From: Promicromonospora sp. Populi
GTDB lineage: Bacteria; Actinomycetota; Actinomycetes; Actinomycetales; Cellulomonadaceae
Assembly (NCBI RefSeq): GCF_041081105.1
Contig: NZ_CP163528.1
Location: forward strand, 3,906,001-3,970,000
Direction: 5' to 3'
Length of the DNA: 64,000 nucleotides
A model generated the notes under the pieces. The model saw nothing but the letters and a program-made list of their open reading frames with translations, had not been told where the DNA came from and made no database searches. This document shows, piece after piece, positions 50,532 to 58,981 of the stretch; within the stretch, counting starts at the first letter, position 1, and every line of letters begins with the position of its first letter. The position numbers and the translations under genes are program-made.

Positions 50532-52649
50532 ATGACGACCACCTCCGAGCCCGTGTCCCCGGCGGCGGCCCCGCAGGCGGATGTGCCCCAGCCTGCGGTG
50601 ACGCGTCCGCCGTCGGGCACCCGCGTGGACGTGCCGGCCCTGCAGCAGCTGCTGCTCGGCCGCTGGCCCGAGGCGCGGTCCGAGGCCCGTCGCCTGGTTG
50701 CCGAGCACCCCGAGCTCTGGAAGAAGGAGGGGATCACCAAGGAGGAGCACCGGGAGATCACCCTCGCCCAGATGAAGCAGATGGTGCCCTACGGCCACGT
50801 CCTGCGGGCCTTCCCGGTGCGCCTCGGCGGCCGCGGCGAGGCGGGTGCCAACCTGGTGGGCTTCGAGGAGCTGGTCGCCGCGGACCCGTCGCTGCAGATC
50901 AAGGCCGGTGTGCAGTGGGGCCTGTTCGCGTCCGCGATCAACCACCTCGGCACCGAGGAGCAGCAGGACCGGCTGCTCCCGGGCGCCATGGACCTGTCGG
51001 TCCCGGGTGCGTTCGCGATGACCGAGACGGGGCACGGCTCCGACGTCGCCTCCATCGGCACCACCGCGACGTACGACCCGGCGACCGAGGAGTTTGTGCT
51101 CAACACCCCGTTCCGCGGGGCGTGGAAGCAGTACCTCGGCAACGCGGCCGCGCACGGCGTGGCTGCGACGGTGTTCGCGCAGCTCATCACGGGCGGCGTC
51201 GACCACGGTGTGCACTGCTTCTACGTGCCGATCCGCGACCCGCGGACCATGGAGTTCCTGCCCGGCGTCGGCGGTGAGGACGACGACCAGAAGGGCGGCC
51301 TCAACGGCATCGACAACGGCAAGCTGCACTTCACGAACGTGCGCGTCCCGCGTCGGGACCTGCTCGCCCGTTACGGCCAGGTGGCCGCGGACGGCAGCTA
51401 CACCTCCTCGATCGACAGCCCCGGCCGCCGGTTCTTCACGATGCTCGGCGCCCTGGTGCAGGGCCGCGTGTCGCTGGACGGCGCGGCGATCACCGCGGCG
51501 AAGATCGGCCTCGCGATCGCCACGAAGTACGCCGACCAGCGCCGCCAGTTCTCGCCGGCCGCCGGTGCCGACGAGCTGACGCTGCTCGACTACGCGACCC
51601 ACCGCCGTCGGCTCTTCCCGAAGATCGCCGAGGCGTACGCGATGCACTTCGCGCACGACGAGCTGCTCGACCTGTTCGACGTCGTCTTCTCCGGCCGCGA
51701 GGACACCCCGGCCAAGCGCGAGGACCTCGAGACCACGGCGGCGGCGCTCAAGGCGACCTCCACCTGGTACGCCCTCGACACCCTCCAGGAGTGCCGCGAG
51801 GCCTGCGGCGGCGCCGGTTTCCTCTCCGAGAACCGCTTCACCAGCCTGCGCGCGGACCTCGACATCTATGCCACGTTCGAGGGCGACAACCACGTGCTGC
51901 TGCAGCTCGCGGCGAAGCGCCTCGTGGGTGACTACGGCAAGAAGCTGGCGCGGGCGGCCAAGTCTCCCGCCGGCATGGCGGGCATCGTGGCCGGGCAGGC
52001 CAAGGACACGCTGCTGCACAAGCTCCCGCTGACGAGGCTCGGCCAGTCGGTGGCCGACGGCGGCGCTGCGCGCAGCGCGCGTCGTCTGCTCGACGCCGAC
52101 GTGCAGCGCGCGCTGATCGCCGGCCGTTTCGAGGGCATGGTCGCGGACGTCGCGATGGGCATGCGCCCGGCGGTCAAGGCCGACTCGATCAAGGCGCAGG
52201 AGATCTTCGACGACCACCAGGTGGAGCTCCTCGGGTCCGCCACCGCGTGGGCCGAGCTCGTGCGCTGGGACGCGTTCACGAAGGCCATCAAGACTGTGCC
52301 CGACGCCGGCACCCGCAAGGTGCTGACCCTGCTCCGCGACATCGACGGCCTCACCACCATCGAGCGCCACCTCGACTGGCACCTGACCAACGGCCGCATC
52401 TCGGCGGGGCGGGCGAAGGCGGTCACGGCGACGATCGACCACCTGCTCAAGGAGCTTCGCCCGCACGTGCTCGACGTCATCGACGCCTGGGGCTTCGCAC
52501 CGGAGCACCTGCGTGCTCCGATCGCCGACGGCTCCGAGAAGGTGCGTCAGGACGAGGCGCGCGCGTACTACCGCGAGCTGCGCGCCAGCGGCACGGCACC
52601 GATCAGCGAGAAGGAGCTGCGCAAGCAGCAGGCGAGCTCGCCGAAGTAG
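50532..52649 (+). CDS. Acyl-CoA oxidase/dehydrogenase family protein
   Basis: The 705-residue protein is longer than a usual acyl-CoA dehydrogenase (about 380) and matches acyl-CoA oxidases in length and layout. Recognisable parts are MTETGHGSDVASIGTTATYD, KQYLGNAAAHGVAATVFAQL, GGLNGIDNGKLHFTNVRVPR and LQECREACGGAGFLSENRF. It should oxidise acyl-CoA at the alpha-beta bond with FAD. TCGGAGGAG-like bases (CGAGGAG) precede ATG 50532. Its TAG stop directly abuts the stop of the convergent gene at 52650. It would supply enoyl-CoA for MaoC-type and thiolase enzymes nearby. Confidence 0.85.
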   Translation: MTTTSEPVSPAAAPQADVPQPAVTRPPSGTRVDVPALQQLLLGRWPEARSEARRLVAEHPELWKKEGITKEEHREITLAQMKQMVPYGHVLRAFPVRLGGRGEAGANLVGFEELVAADPSLQIKAGVQWGLFASAINHLGTEEQQDRLLPGAMDLSVPGAFAMTETGHGSDVASIGTTATYDPATEEFVLNTPFRGAWKQYLGNAAAHGVAATVFAQLITGGVDHGVHCFYVPIRDPRTMEFLPGVGGEDDDQKGGLNGIDNGKLHFTNVRVPRRDLLARYGQVAADGSYTSSIDSPGRRFFTMLGALVQGRVSLDGAAITAAKIGLAIATKYADQRRQFSPAAGADELTLLDYATHRRRLFPKIAEAYAMHFAHDELLDLFDVVFSGREDTPAKREDLETTAAALKATSTWYALDTLQECREACGGAGFLSENRFTSLRADLDIYATFEGDNHVLLQLAAKRLVGDYGKKLARAAKSPAGMAGIVAGQAKDTLLHKLPLTRLGQSVADGGAARSARRLLDADVQRALIAGRFEGMVADVAMGMRPAVKADSIKAQEIFDDHQVELLGSATAWAELVRWDAFTKAIKTVPDAGTRKVLTLLRDIDGLTTIERHLDWHLTNGRISAGRAKAVTATIDHLLKELRPHVLDVIDAWGFAPEHLRAPIADGSEKVRQDEARAYYRELRASGTAPISEKELRKQQASSPK

Positions 52650-52976
52650 TCACGCGGCGTCGGGCACCGCGGCCACGACCGGGACCGGGAGCTGCTGCAC
52701 CGGCACCGGGACGGCCGCGGTGGCCGGCTCCTCGGCGACGAGGGGGTGCGCGGGCGGCTCATCGGCGACGGGGCGCGCGAGCGGCCCGCCGAGCGTGATC
52801 GGGGCGTTCGGCGTGAGTGCCGGTTCGGGCGCTGCCCGGACAACGACAAAGGTGCCCGCCAGCCCGAGGAGGGCGGCGAGCACGGTTAGCGGTACGAGCT
52901 GGTAGGCGAGCGCTGCGCCGAGCAGCGCGCCGCCGCCCACAGCCACGATCGAGCCAAGGGTGATCACACGGGTCAT
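52650..52976 (-). CDS. Small membrane protein of unknown function (108 aa)
   Basis: The protein has two N-terminal membrane helices (SIVAVGGGALLGAALAYQLV and LTVLAALLGLAGTFVVVRAA) and a 60-residue Ala/Pro/Val-rich tail that is probably disordered. GGGAGG lies 6 bases before ATG 52976. Its TGA stop touches the stop of the acyl-CoA oxidase gene without a gap. Function is unknown. Confidence 0.6.
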   Translation of the reverse strand: MTRVITLGSIVAVGGGALLGAALAYQLVPLTVLAALLGLAGTFVVVRAAPEPALTPNAPITLGGPLARPVADEPPAHPLVAEEPATAAVPVPVQQLPVPVVAAVPDAA

Positions 52977-53123
52977 CAGGAGCCTCCCTGCCGAGGGGGC
53001 ACAGCAAATTCGGCGAGCCTGCCTCGCCGCCAGTTCCAGGAAACCGCAACCAGCGCGGGTCCGCACCTCGAATCGCGCCGGTGCCGGTCACGACTGGGTC
53101 ACGACCTGGACCAGGCCGCCTGC

Positions 53124-54002
53124 TCACACCGGGTTGCAGTGCGCGGCGGCGGTCAGGATCAGCCCGACGTCGGGGCGCCAGGGCTCGAGGTTCCACGTGC
53201 CCTTGTCAGGTGCGCCCATCGCGTGACACACGAGCTGGTCGTCCATCGGCGCGCTGTCCGCCTCGGGCTCGGTTGCCACGAGCTGGGTGCGGATCAGGTC
53301 GAGTCCCGCCTCGCCCGCGTGCCGGACCCAGTCCGTGGGGTCCACGGCCAGCGAGCGGCCGCCCTCGTTCTCGCCCCAGGTCGCGCTCTCGATCGCGCTC
53401 GTGCCGATCACGAATGTGACCGAGACCGGCTCGGTCCCTGCAGCGGATCCAGAGCCCTGCGCGGAGGGAGTGGCCCGGTCGTCCACCTCGACCCGGGCGG
53501 TGGTCGCGTCGACGTCGGTCACCTCGATGCGGGGCGCGCCGTCCTCGGTGCCCGACGGCGGTTCCGGCGGGCCGACCGCCGCGCGCGGGCTGTCGTCGCC
53601 GTCGAGCACGGAGATGCTGCCGTCGGAGTCGACGTCGAGCGTGCCGGCGGAGGTGAGGGTCAGCTCCGCGGACTCGCCCGGGGCGAGCACAAAGGTGACC
53701 GTCTGCGTGCCCGGTCCCTGCGCGCCCGCCTGGACGGTGGCGGCGCTCGGCGCTCCGACCTCGAGGACGACGTCGCCGACGGCGACCGTGCTGGTCTGCA
53801 GCTCCGGCTGGGCCTCGTCGGTGGTCGTCGGCTGCTCAGGTGTCAGTGGCGAGTGCGAGGCTGCGGGGGTCGGGTCCGCGTCTGTGCCGTCCGCCCGCGG
53901 GTCGTCGGCCAGGCCGCAGCCGCTCGTCGCGAGGAGCGCGGCGACTGCCGCGCACGCCGCGCGCGCGGCATGGCGCGGCGTTACGGCTCGTCGGGTCGGC
54001 AC
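53124..54002 (-). CDS. Lipoprotein with C-terminal DUF2599 domain
   Basis: The 292-residue precursor has a signal ending in the lipobox-like LLATSGC (Cys29). A Thr/Pro/Asp-rich linker and a beta-rich middle (about 65-190) follow. The last 85 residues match DUF2599: ESATWGENEGGRSLAVDPTDW through DDQLVCHAMGAPDKGTWNLE to AAAHCNPV. DUF2599 proteins are secreted actinobacterial proteins of unknown function. GTG 54002 has a CACAAT hexamer 6 bases upstream, roughly the leaderless pattern. It stands alone. Confidence 0.82.
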   Translation of the reverse strand: MPTRRAVTPRHAARAACAAVAALLATSGCGLADDPRADGTDADPTPAASHSPLTPEQPTTTDEAQPELQTSTVAVGDVVLEVGAPSAATVQAGAQGPGTQTVTFVLAPGESAELTLTSAGTLDVDSDGSISVLDGDDSPRAAVGPPEPPSGTEDGAPRIEVTDVDATTARVEVDDRATPSAQGSGSAAGTEPVSVTFVIGTSAIESATWGENEGGRSLAVDPTDWVRHAGEAGLDLIRTQLVATEPEADSAPMDDQLVCHAMGAPDKGTWNLEPWRPDVGLILTAAAHCNPV

Positions 54003-54067
54003 ACACCCATTGTGCGGGTAGCCCGCACGGGTCGAAGTACCGGGTGGCGCGTGTCGGCGGGACCCCC

Positions 54068-54089
54068 TATGTTTAGAACATGCGTTCGA
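54068..54089 (+). promoter_or_regulatory. Leaderless promoter overlapped by a LexA-like SOS box
   Basis: TATGTT (54068-54073) is the -10 box, 6 bases before ATG 54080. TAGAACATGCGTTCGA (54074-54089) matches the actinobacterial LexA consensus TCGAAC-N4-GTTCGA with one mismatch and covers the transcript start and start codon. LexA bound here should block transcription until DNA damage. Confidence 0.65.
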
Positions 54090-54739
54090 ACAAGGTGCTG
54101 GTGGCTCATGACCCGGCTGACGTGCTGAGCCAGTCTCCGCGTGGTGCGGTCACGCCGCGCGAGTCGGGGTTCGCGAGCGGTTTCGCGAACCTCACCGAAG
54201 CGGTCGATGCCGTGGCGGCGGTCGACTCGCTCCTCGCCTCGCTCACGGCGTCCCGCGCCGTGCTCGTGGAGTCGGTCCGGGAGTGGGTGGCGGACCGGCC
54301 CGAGCTGTTCGGCGCCCCAGAGGTCGAGACGGACGATCCCGCGGGGTTCCCGCCCGAGCTCGTCGAGCAGCTCGCAAGGGTGCTGCGGGTGCCGCAGAGC
54401 TCGGCCGTCGCGCTCATCGAGGAGTCCTGTGCGCTGGTGCGCGAGCATCCGCGGACGCTCGCGGCGCTGCGCGGCGGGCACATCACCCACGCGCACGCGC
54501 AGCTGATCCTTGGCTACACGGACGGGTTGCGCCGGGCCAACCGGGTGGCGCTGGAGACCCGCCTGCTCAAGCATGCGCCCACCACTACCCCGGGTGAGCT
54601 GAGCCTTGTCGCGCGGACCGAGCGCGAGCGGCGGCTCCGTCCGGAACGCAGGGCGGAGCCACCGGCCGCGCGCAAGGTGGCGGCCAGGTCCGGGCGTCAG
54701 CGGCTCAGCGCTTCCCCCACAGGTCGTCCCAGGCGGTGA
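54080..54739 (+). CDS. DUF222-domain protein, truncated (lacks the HNH endonuclease part)
   Basis: Residues 1 to about 190 match the DUF222 (13E12-repeat) domain: NLTEAVDAVAAVDSLLASLT, VPQSSAVALIEESCALVREH, ALRGGHITHAHAQLILGYTD. Full proteins of this group are usually 400-550 residues and end in an HNH endonuclease, which is missing. The last 25 residues run into the convergent gene (overlap 54705-54739) and do not look native. The gene was probably cut by a deletion. Its promoter is leaderless and bears a LexA-like box, as known for related mycobacterial genes. Confidence 0.75.
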   Translation: MRSNKVLVAHDPADVLSQSPRGAVTPRESGFASGFANLTEAVDAVAAVDSLLASLTASRAVLVESVREWVADRPELFGAPEVETDDPAGFPPELVEQLARVLRVPQSSAVALIEESCALVREHPRTLAALRGGHITHAHAQLILGYTDGLRRANRVALETRLLKHAPTTTPGELSLVARTERERRLRPERRAEPPAARKVAARSGRQRLSASPTGRPRR

Positions 54740-55826
54740 ACGGGTCGTCAGCACGCGGGGGCTGCTGGGGGCTGCCGCCCGCTGCGACGGCCGGGGCCTG
54801 CCCGCCCCAGGCGGGAGCGCCCCAGGTGGGGCTGTCCCACGCCGGTCCGGCCTGACCGTGCTGGTCCTGGCCGGCCTCGTCCGGGTCGGCGCCGTACGCG
54901 ACCCAGTCCTGTTGTCCGTACGGTCCGGCGGGCTGTTGGTCCGCTGCACCGTACGGCTCGGCGGCAGGGTAGGACGCGTCGTACTGAGCCTCGTAGCCCT
55001 CGGCTGCGGGCTCCCGGTGGTCCGGTTCCTGCCACTGTTGCGCGGCCTCGGTCTGCCCCGACCACATCGGCGCGGACTGCTGCTGTGCCGGCCAGGCCGG
55101 CCCGGACTCCGGCTGAGCCGTGTCGCCCGGCGGCGCGTAGCTGTGGGCGCCGTAGCTCGGCGCGGAGAACGGGGTCTGGTCGATCAGCTCCGGCTCGCGG
55201 CCCGACGAGGACGGCAGCGAGGGATGGCCGTCGTCGTACCGCCGCGGGGTGGCGACGGCCGCGAACGTCGTGGTGGCCAGGTACTGCTCGAACGGGACGT
55301 CGAAGGTCTCGTCCTCCGACCACGCCGAGTCCCAGGCCGTGGCGACGGGCTGCGCGGCGGCTCGGCGACCGTCGTCAGGCATCGGGGGGAGGCGGATCTC
55401 GCCCGAGCTGTGCAACACGCGGTCGTGCATCTGCCCCACCCAGTTGAGCGCGAGCTCGAAGCGCATGGTGCTGAGGCCGTGCACGCTCAGCTCGCCGCCG
55501 AGGGCCGGGTGCGGGGTGAAGGTGTAGACGTCTTCCTCGTTGAGCTGGAGGCCGCGGCTGCGTGCGTCGCGGACCAGGTCGTCCATCAGATACGTCGCGC
55601 GGCCCTCAGGGGACTCTAGCTCCGCGTACATGGTGACGGCCGAGGTCCACCGGAGCTCGATAGTGCCTTCCACCGTGTCCAGGAACCACCAGCCGTCCAG
55701 CGACTCGAGGAAGATGTCCCCGAAGCAGGTGGCGAAGCGCGGAGTCTGCTCACGCAGCCCCAGCCACTGCCCTGAGGCAAGCCCGAACTCGAAGGCAACC
55801 TTCGGAAAAGTTCGGAGCAGCTTCAT
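54705..55826 (-). CDS. DUF1851/Tdi1-like domain protein with long disordered tail
   Basis: The 373-residue protein has an N-terminal alpha/beta part (1-150) that resembles the C-terminal domain of the T6SS immunity protein Tdi1 (DUF1851): FGDIFLESLDGWWFLDTVEG. From residue 155 it is a Gln/Pro/Gly/Ala-rich low-complexity tail of about 215 residues with many Trp and Tyr, ending DDPFTAWDDLWGKR. No T6SS genes are in view. Its 3' end overlaps the truncated DUF222 gene by 35 bp. ATG 55826 has no clear ribosome site. Function unknown. Confidence 0.65.
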   Translation of the reverse strand: MKLLRTFPKVAFEFGLASGQWLGLREQTPRFATCFGDIFLESLDGWWFLDTVEGTIELRWTSAVTMYAELESPEGRATYLMDDLVRDARSRGLQLNEEDVYTFTPHPALGGELSVHGLSTMRFELALNWVGQMHDRVLHSSGEIRLPPMPDDGRRAAAQPVATAWDSAWSEDETFDVPFEQYLATTTFAAVATPRRYDDGHPSLPSSSGREPELIDQTPFSAPSYGAHSYAPPGDTAQPESGPAWPAQQQSAPMWSGQTEAAQQWQEPDHREPAAEGYEAQYDASYPAAEPYGAADQQPAGPYGQQDWVAYGADPDEAGQDQHGQAGPAWDSPTWGAPAWGGQAPAVAAGGSPQQPPRADDPFTAWDDLWGKR

Positions 55827-55923
55827 GTCCGAATGAAACCACTATCGGGTAAACGTCGGGAACCCCTTGTGGCAACTTTATTTCACCCTTAACGTGCCCG
55901 ACCCGAGACAGACTCAGGCCCGC

Positions 55924-56574
55924 TCAGGCCAGGCCCGACTGGTACGCGAACACCACGAGCTGCGCCCGGTCGCGTGCGGAGAGCTTGATCATCGCGCGCG
56001 ACACGTGCGTCCTGGCGGTCGCCGGGCTGAGCACCAGCTCCTCCGCGATCTCGTGGTTGCTCAGGCCTTGCGCCACGAGGCCGACGACCTCGTGCTCCCG
56101 GTCGGTCAGGTCCCCGATGCGGGGGTGCGGCGCCAGGGCGCGAGGGGACGCGGCGGTGAACTCCCTGATCAGCGTCCGTGTGGCCGACGGCGCGAGCAGC
56201 GCGCCGCCGTCGTGCACCGTGCGGATCGCGGCCACTAGGTCGGCCGGCGGGGTGTTCTTGAGCAGGAACCCGCTGGCCCCGGCGCGCAGACCGTCGACGA
56301 CGTACTGGTCGTGCTCGAACGTCGTGAGCACCACGACGCGGGTCCCGGTGAGGTCGGGGTCCTCGGCGATCCGCCGGGTCGCCTCGATGCCGTCGATGCC
56401 CGGCATCCGGATGTCCATGAGCACCACGTCCGGTCGCAGCCGGCGCGCCTCGGCGACGGCGGCGATACCGTCCGCCGCCTCGCCGGCGACCGTGGTGTCC
56501 TCCTCCCCCGAGATGAGGGCGTGCAGGCCCATCCGGACCAGGTCCTGGTCGTCCACCAGCAGCACCGAGATCAT
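55924..56574 (-). CDS. NarL/FixJ-family response regulator
   Basis: The 216-residue protein has a receiver domain with phospho-acceptor Asp54 (VVLMDIRMPG) and Lys in FLLKNTPPAD, then a LuxR helix-turn-helix (LTDREHEVVGLVAQGLSNHE through TARTHVSRAMIKL). The ATG at 56574 overlaps the stop of the kinase gene by 4 bases. Together they make one two-component system. Targets cannot be read from the sequence. Confidence 0.93.
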   Translation of the reverse strand: MISVLLVDDQDLVRMGLHALISGEEDTTVAGEAADGIAAVAEARRLRPDVVLMDIRMPGIDGIEATRRIAEDPDLTGTRVVVLTTFEHDQYVVDGLRAGASGFLLKNTPPADLVAAIRTVHDGGALLAPSATRTLIREFTAASPRALAPHPRIGDLTDREHEVVGLVAQGLSNHEIAEELVLSPATARTHVSRAMIKLSARDRAQLVVFAYQSGLA

Positions 56575-57674
56575 GCGACACCTCCCGCAGGCAGCGCTGC
56601 CCGCACCTCGAAAGACTCGTCGACAGGCCCGGCGTCGAGCCGCCCGCCCAGGGACTCGACACGGTGCCGCATCCCGGTGATGCCGAAGCCCGCGGCGAAC
56701 GAGCCCTCGGCACGCGGGTTACGCACCGCGAGCCGGACGCCGTCCGGCTCGTACACCACCTCGACGCGTGCCGCCGAGTCGGCGCCGTGCTTGACCACGT
56801 TGGTCAGCGACTCCTGGAGCACACGGTAGGCGGCGAGGTCGACGGCGTCGGGCAGCGGTCTGGGCGTGCCGCTGACCTCGAGGTCCACCGAGACACCCGC
56901 CGAGCGGACCCGCTGCGCCAGCACCTCCAGGTTGGCGAGCCCGGCGGTCGGCGCCCGCTCCGGGCCCCCGCTCGTGCCGGAACCGGGCCGGATGTCCGCG
57001 AGGGTGGTCCGCAGCTCGGTCAGGGCCTCGTTCGCGGCCTTCGAGATGGCGGTCAGCGCGGTGGTCGCATCGCGCGGGGTGCCGAGGTGGAGCGCGATGT
57101 CGGCCTGCATCTGGATCGCGGCCAGCCCGTGCCCTACGACGTCGTGCACCTCGTACGCGAGCTGCAGCCGCTCGTCGTCGCGGGCCTGCTGCTCCGCCGC
57201 CGTCTGTTCCGCTGACCGTGCCTGGTGCCACATCCGCCGGGCTACGCCGATGCTGAACGGCACCGCCACGATGGCGCTTGCCGGGATCAGCCCTTCCGGC
57301 AGACCGAGCGCGGCCGGATGCGTGAAGACGTGGATCAGGAGCAGCGCCAGCGTGACCGACGCGTACAGCAGCGCAGGGCGGAGCGGCCGGCGTCGGGCCA
57401 GGGAGTAGATCGCCACCACCAGGCACACCATCACCGGGCCGTACGGGTACGCGAGCAGCAGATAGGTGACCGTCGCACCGGCGACCACACCCAGCGTCGG
57501 CACCGGCCAGCGGCTCCGGAACAGCGTCGCCACCGCGGCGGTCACCGCCAGCACGTACGCCAGCCCGTCGATCGGACGCACCCCGTCCGACGCGGGCAGG
57601 AACGCCATCGAGACCAGCGTGAACGCCGTCAGCGCGGCGGCCACACCCACATCGACGAGACGCAGCTTTCCCAT
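56571..57674 (-). CDS. NarX/DesK-type sensor histidine kinase
   Basis: The 367-residue protein has about four to five N-terminal membrane helices, a HisKA_3 region with His177 in YEVHDVVGHGLAAIQMQADI, and a C-terminal HATPase (LQESLTNVVKHG for the N-box, FGITGMRHRVESLGG for the G-box). GGAGGTG lies 8 bases before ATG 57674. It should pass phosphate to the overlapping response regulator. It is divergent from the membrane protein at 57894. The signal is unknown; short extracellular parts suggest membrane sensing. Confidence 0.92.
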   Translation of the reverse strand: MGKLRLVDVGVAAALTAFTLVSMAFLPASDGVRPIDGLAYVLAVTAAVATLFRSRWPVPTLGVVAGATVTYLLLAYPYGPVMVCLVVAIYSLARRRPLRPALLYASVTLALLLIHVFTHPAALGLPEGLIPASAIVAVPFSIGVARRMWHQARSAEQTAAEQQARDDERLQLAYEVHDVVGHGLAAIQMQADIALHLGTPRDATTALTAISKAANEALTELRTTLADIRPGSGTSGGPERAPTAGLANLEVLAQRVRSAGVSVDLEVSGTPRPLPDAVDLAAYRVLQESLTNVVKHGADSAARVEVVYEPDGVRLAVRNPRAEGSFAAGFGITGMRHRVESLGGRLDAGPVDESFEVRAALPAGGVA

Positions 57675-57893
57675 AGTTCGATCACCTCCAGCCCCACTGT
57701 GTCCGAGGGCGGCCCCCGCGTCACCCCCTGCGCGCCGTACCCCGCAGTACGTCCCGGGACGTAGACGAGCCGCCCGGCCGACGTCGTGAGACGCAGCGGG
57801 AGTGCCGCCCCGCAGCCGATCCGGTACCACGCCGAGGCCGCGACGCTGGGACACACGGGCGGATCGGCCGCTCGCGTGAAGGAGGCGAACACC

Positions 57894-58427
57894 GTGAACC
57901 TGGCACCGCGCACCCGCAAAGCCGTGCTGACACTGCACATCGTGTCCAGCGGCGCATGGATCGGCATCGACGTGCTGGTCGCCGTGCTCGCCGGGGTCGG
58001 GCTCACGAGCGGCTCGGACGCCGCCCGTGGGCTCGCCCTGCGCGCCCTCGGCGAGTACGTGGTGACGCCCATGCTGGTCTCTGCGCTGGTCTGCCTCGGC
58101 ACGGGCGTGCTGCTCGGCCTCGCGACCAAATGGGGCCTGGTCCGCTACTGGTGGGTGGCGGTCAAGCTCGTCATGACCCTGGTGCTGTGCACGCTCATCC
58201 TGGTCGCGCTGCAGCCGGACATGCCCCACGTCGCCGCCGCCGGTGTCGCTATCGAGGCCGGGCAGGACCCGGTCACGGACATCTCCTTCCTCGTCTACCC
58301 GCCGGCGGTGTCCCTCACCGCGCTGGTCGTCGCCACGCTGCTGTCCGTGTACAAGCCATGGGGGCGCCGGCGCCCGCGGACCGCGCCCGCAAGAGTGTCG
58401 GAGAGACGGCATACCGTTGCCGCATGA
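57894..58427 (+). CDS. Four-helix membrane protein (DUF2269-like)
   Basis: The 177-residue protein has four membrane helices, starting RTRKAVLTLHIVSSGAWIGI with a conserved-looking His and Gly/Trp. It may resemble DUF2269 or similar haem-related integral proteins; the match is weak. GTG 57894 follows AAGGAGG by 8 bases. The GNAT gene starts 4 bases before its stop. It is divergent from the sensor kinase, which may control it. Confidence 0.6.
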   Translation: MNLAPRTRKAVLTLHIVSSGAWIGIDVLVAVLAGVGLTSGSDAARGLALRALGEYVVTPMLVSALVCLGTGVLLGLATKWGLVRYWWVAVKLVMTLVLCTLILVALQPDMPHVAAAGVAIEAGQDPVTDISFLVYPPAVSLTALVVATLLSVYKPWGRRRPRTAPARVSERRHTVAA

Positions 58428-58981
58428 GCATCGAGGGACGGGCCATCGAAGTGCGCACAGCGGCCCCCGCGGAGTACGAGGACATCGGGAAGATCGTCGC
58501 GGAGGCGTTCCATGCGGACGGGCAGCTCGAGGCGCCCGACTCCGCGTTCTATGCGGGTGTCCTGCGTGACGTTGCCAGCCGTGCCGCCGCTGCGGAGATC
58601 ATCGTCGCTCTGGACGGCGGCACGGTGCTGGACGGCGGCACGGTGCTGGACGGCGGCACGGTGCTGGACGGCGGCACGGTGCTGGGCGGGGTGACCTTCG
58701 TACCGCGCGGCGGCCCGATGGCCGACATCGCCCAGGACGGTGAGGCGGAGATCCGCATGCTCGGCGTGGCACCGGAGGCCCAGGGCCGGGGCGCCGGGAC
58801 CGCGCTGATGCGCGAGTGCATCACACGCGCCGCCGGGACGCGGCGCATCGTGCTCTCCACCCAGACCGTCGCCCACGGATCCCACCGGCTCTACGAGCGG
58901 CTCGGTTTTGTGCGCGAACCCGCCCGGGACTGGACGCCCGTCCCCGGCGTCGACCTGCTCGTCTACGCGCTGGACCTGTAG
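58424..58981 (+). CDS. GNAT acetyltransferase with in-frame hexapeptide repeat
   Basis: The 185-residue protein is a single GNAT domain. The acetyl-CoA motif is LGVAPEAQGRGAGTALMREC, near residue 110. Between two early strands, residues about 63-86 are four exact copies of LDGGTV; one copy would suit a normal GNAT. ATG 58424 has a TACCGT box 6 bases upstream inside the preceding gene, so besides translational overlap (ATGA) it may have a leaderless promoter of its own. Its stop directly abuts the convergent EamA gene. Substrate unknown. Confidence 0.85.
   Translation: MSIEGRAIEVRTAAPAEYEDIGKIVAEAFHADGQLEAPDSAFYAGVLRDVASRAAAAEIIVALDGGTVLDGGTVLDGGTVLDGGTVLGGVTFVPRGGPMADIAQDGEAEIRMLGVAPEAQGRGAGTALMRECITRAAGTRRIVLSTQTVAHGSHRLYERLGFVREPARDWTPVPGVDLLVYALDL
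58610..58681 (+). repeat. Four tandem copies of an 18-bp unit inside the GNAT gene
   Basis: The unit CTGGACGGCGGCACGGTG occurs four times with no mismatch at 58610, 58628, 58646 and 58664. It encodes LDGGTV and keeps frame. Identical copies suggest recent slippage or unequal exchange. Confidence 0.95.

Noticed and set aside
58610..58681. CRISPR-type array
   Set aside because: The 18-bp units are directly joined without spacers and stay in frame within a GNAT gene.
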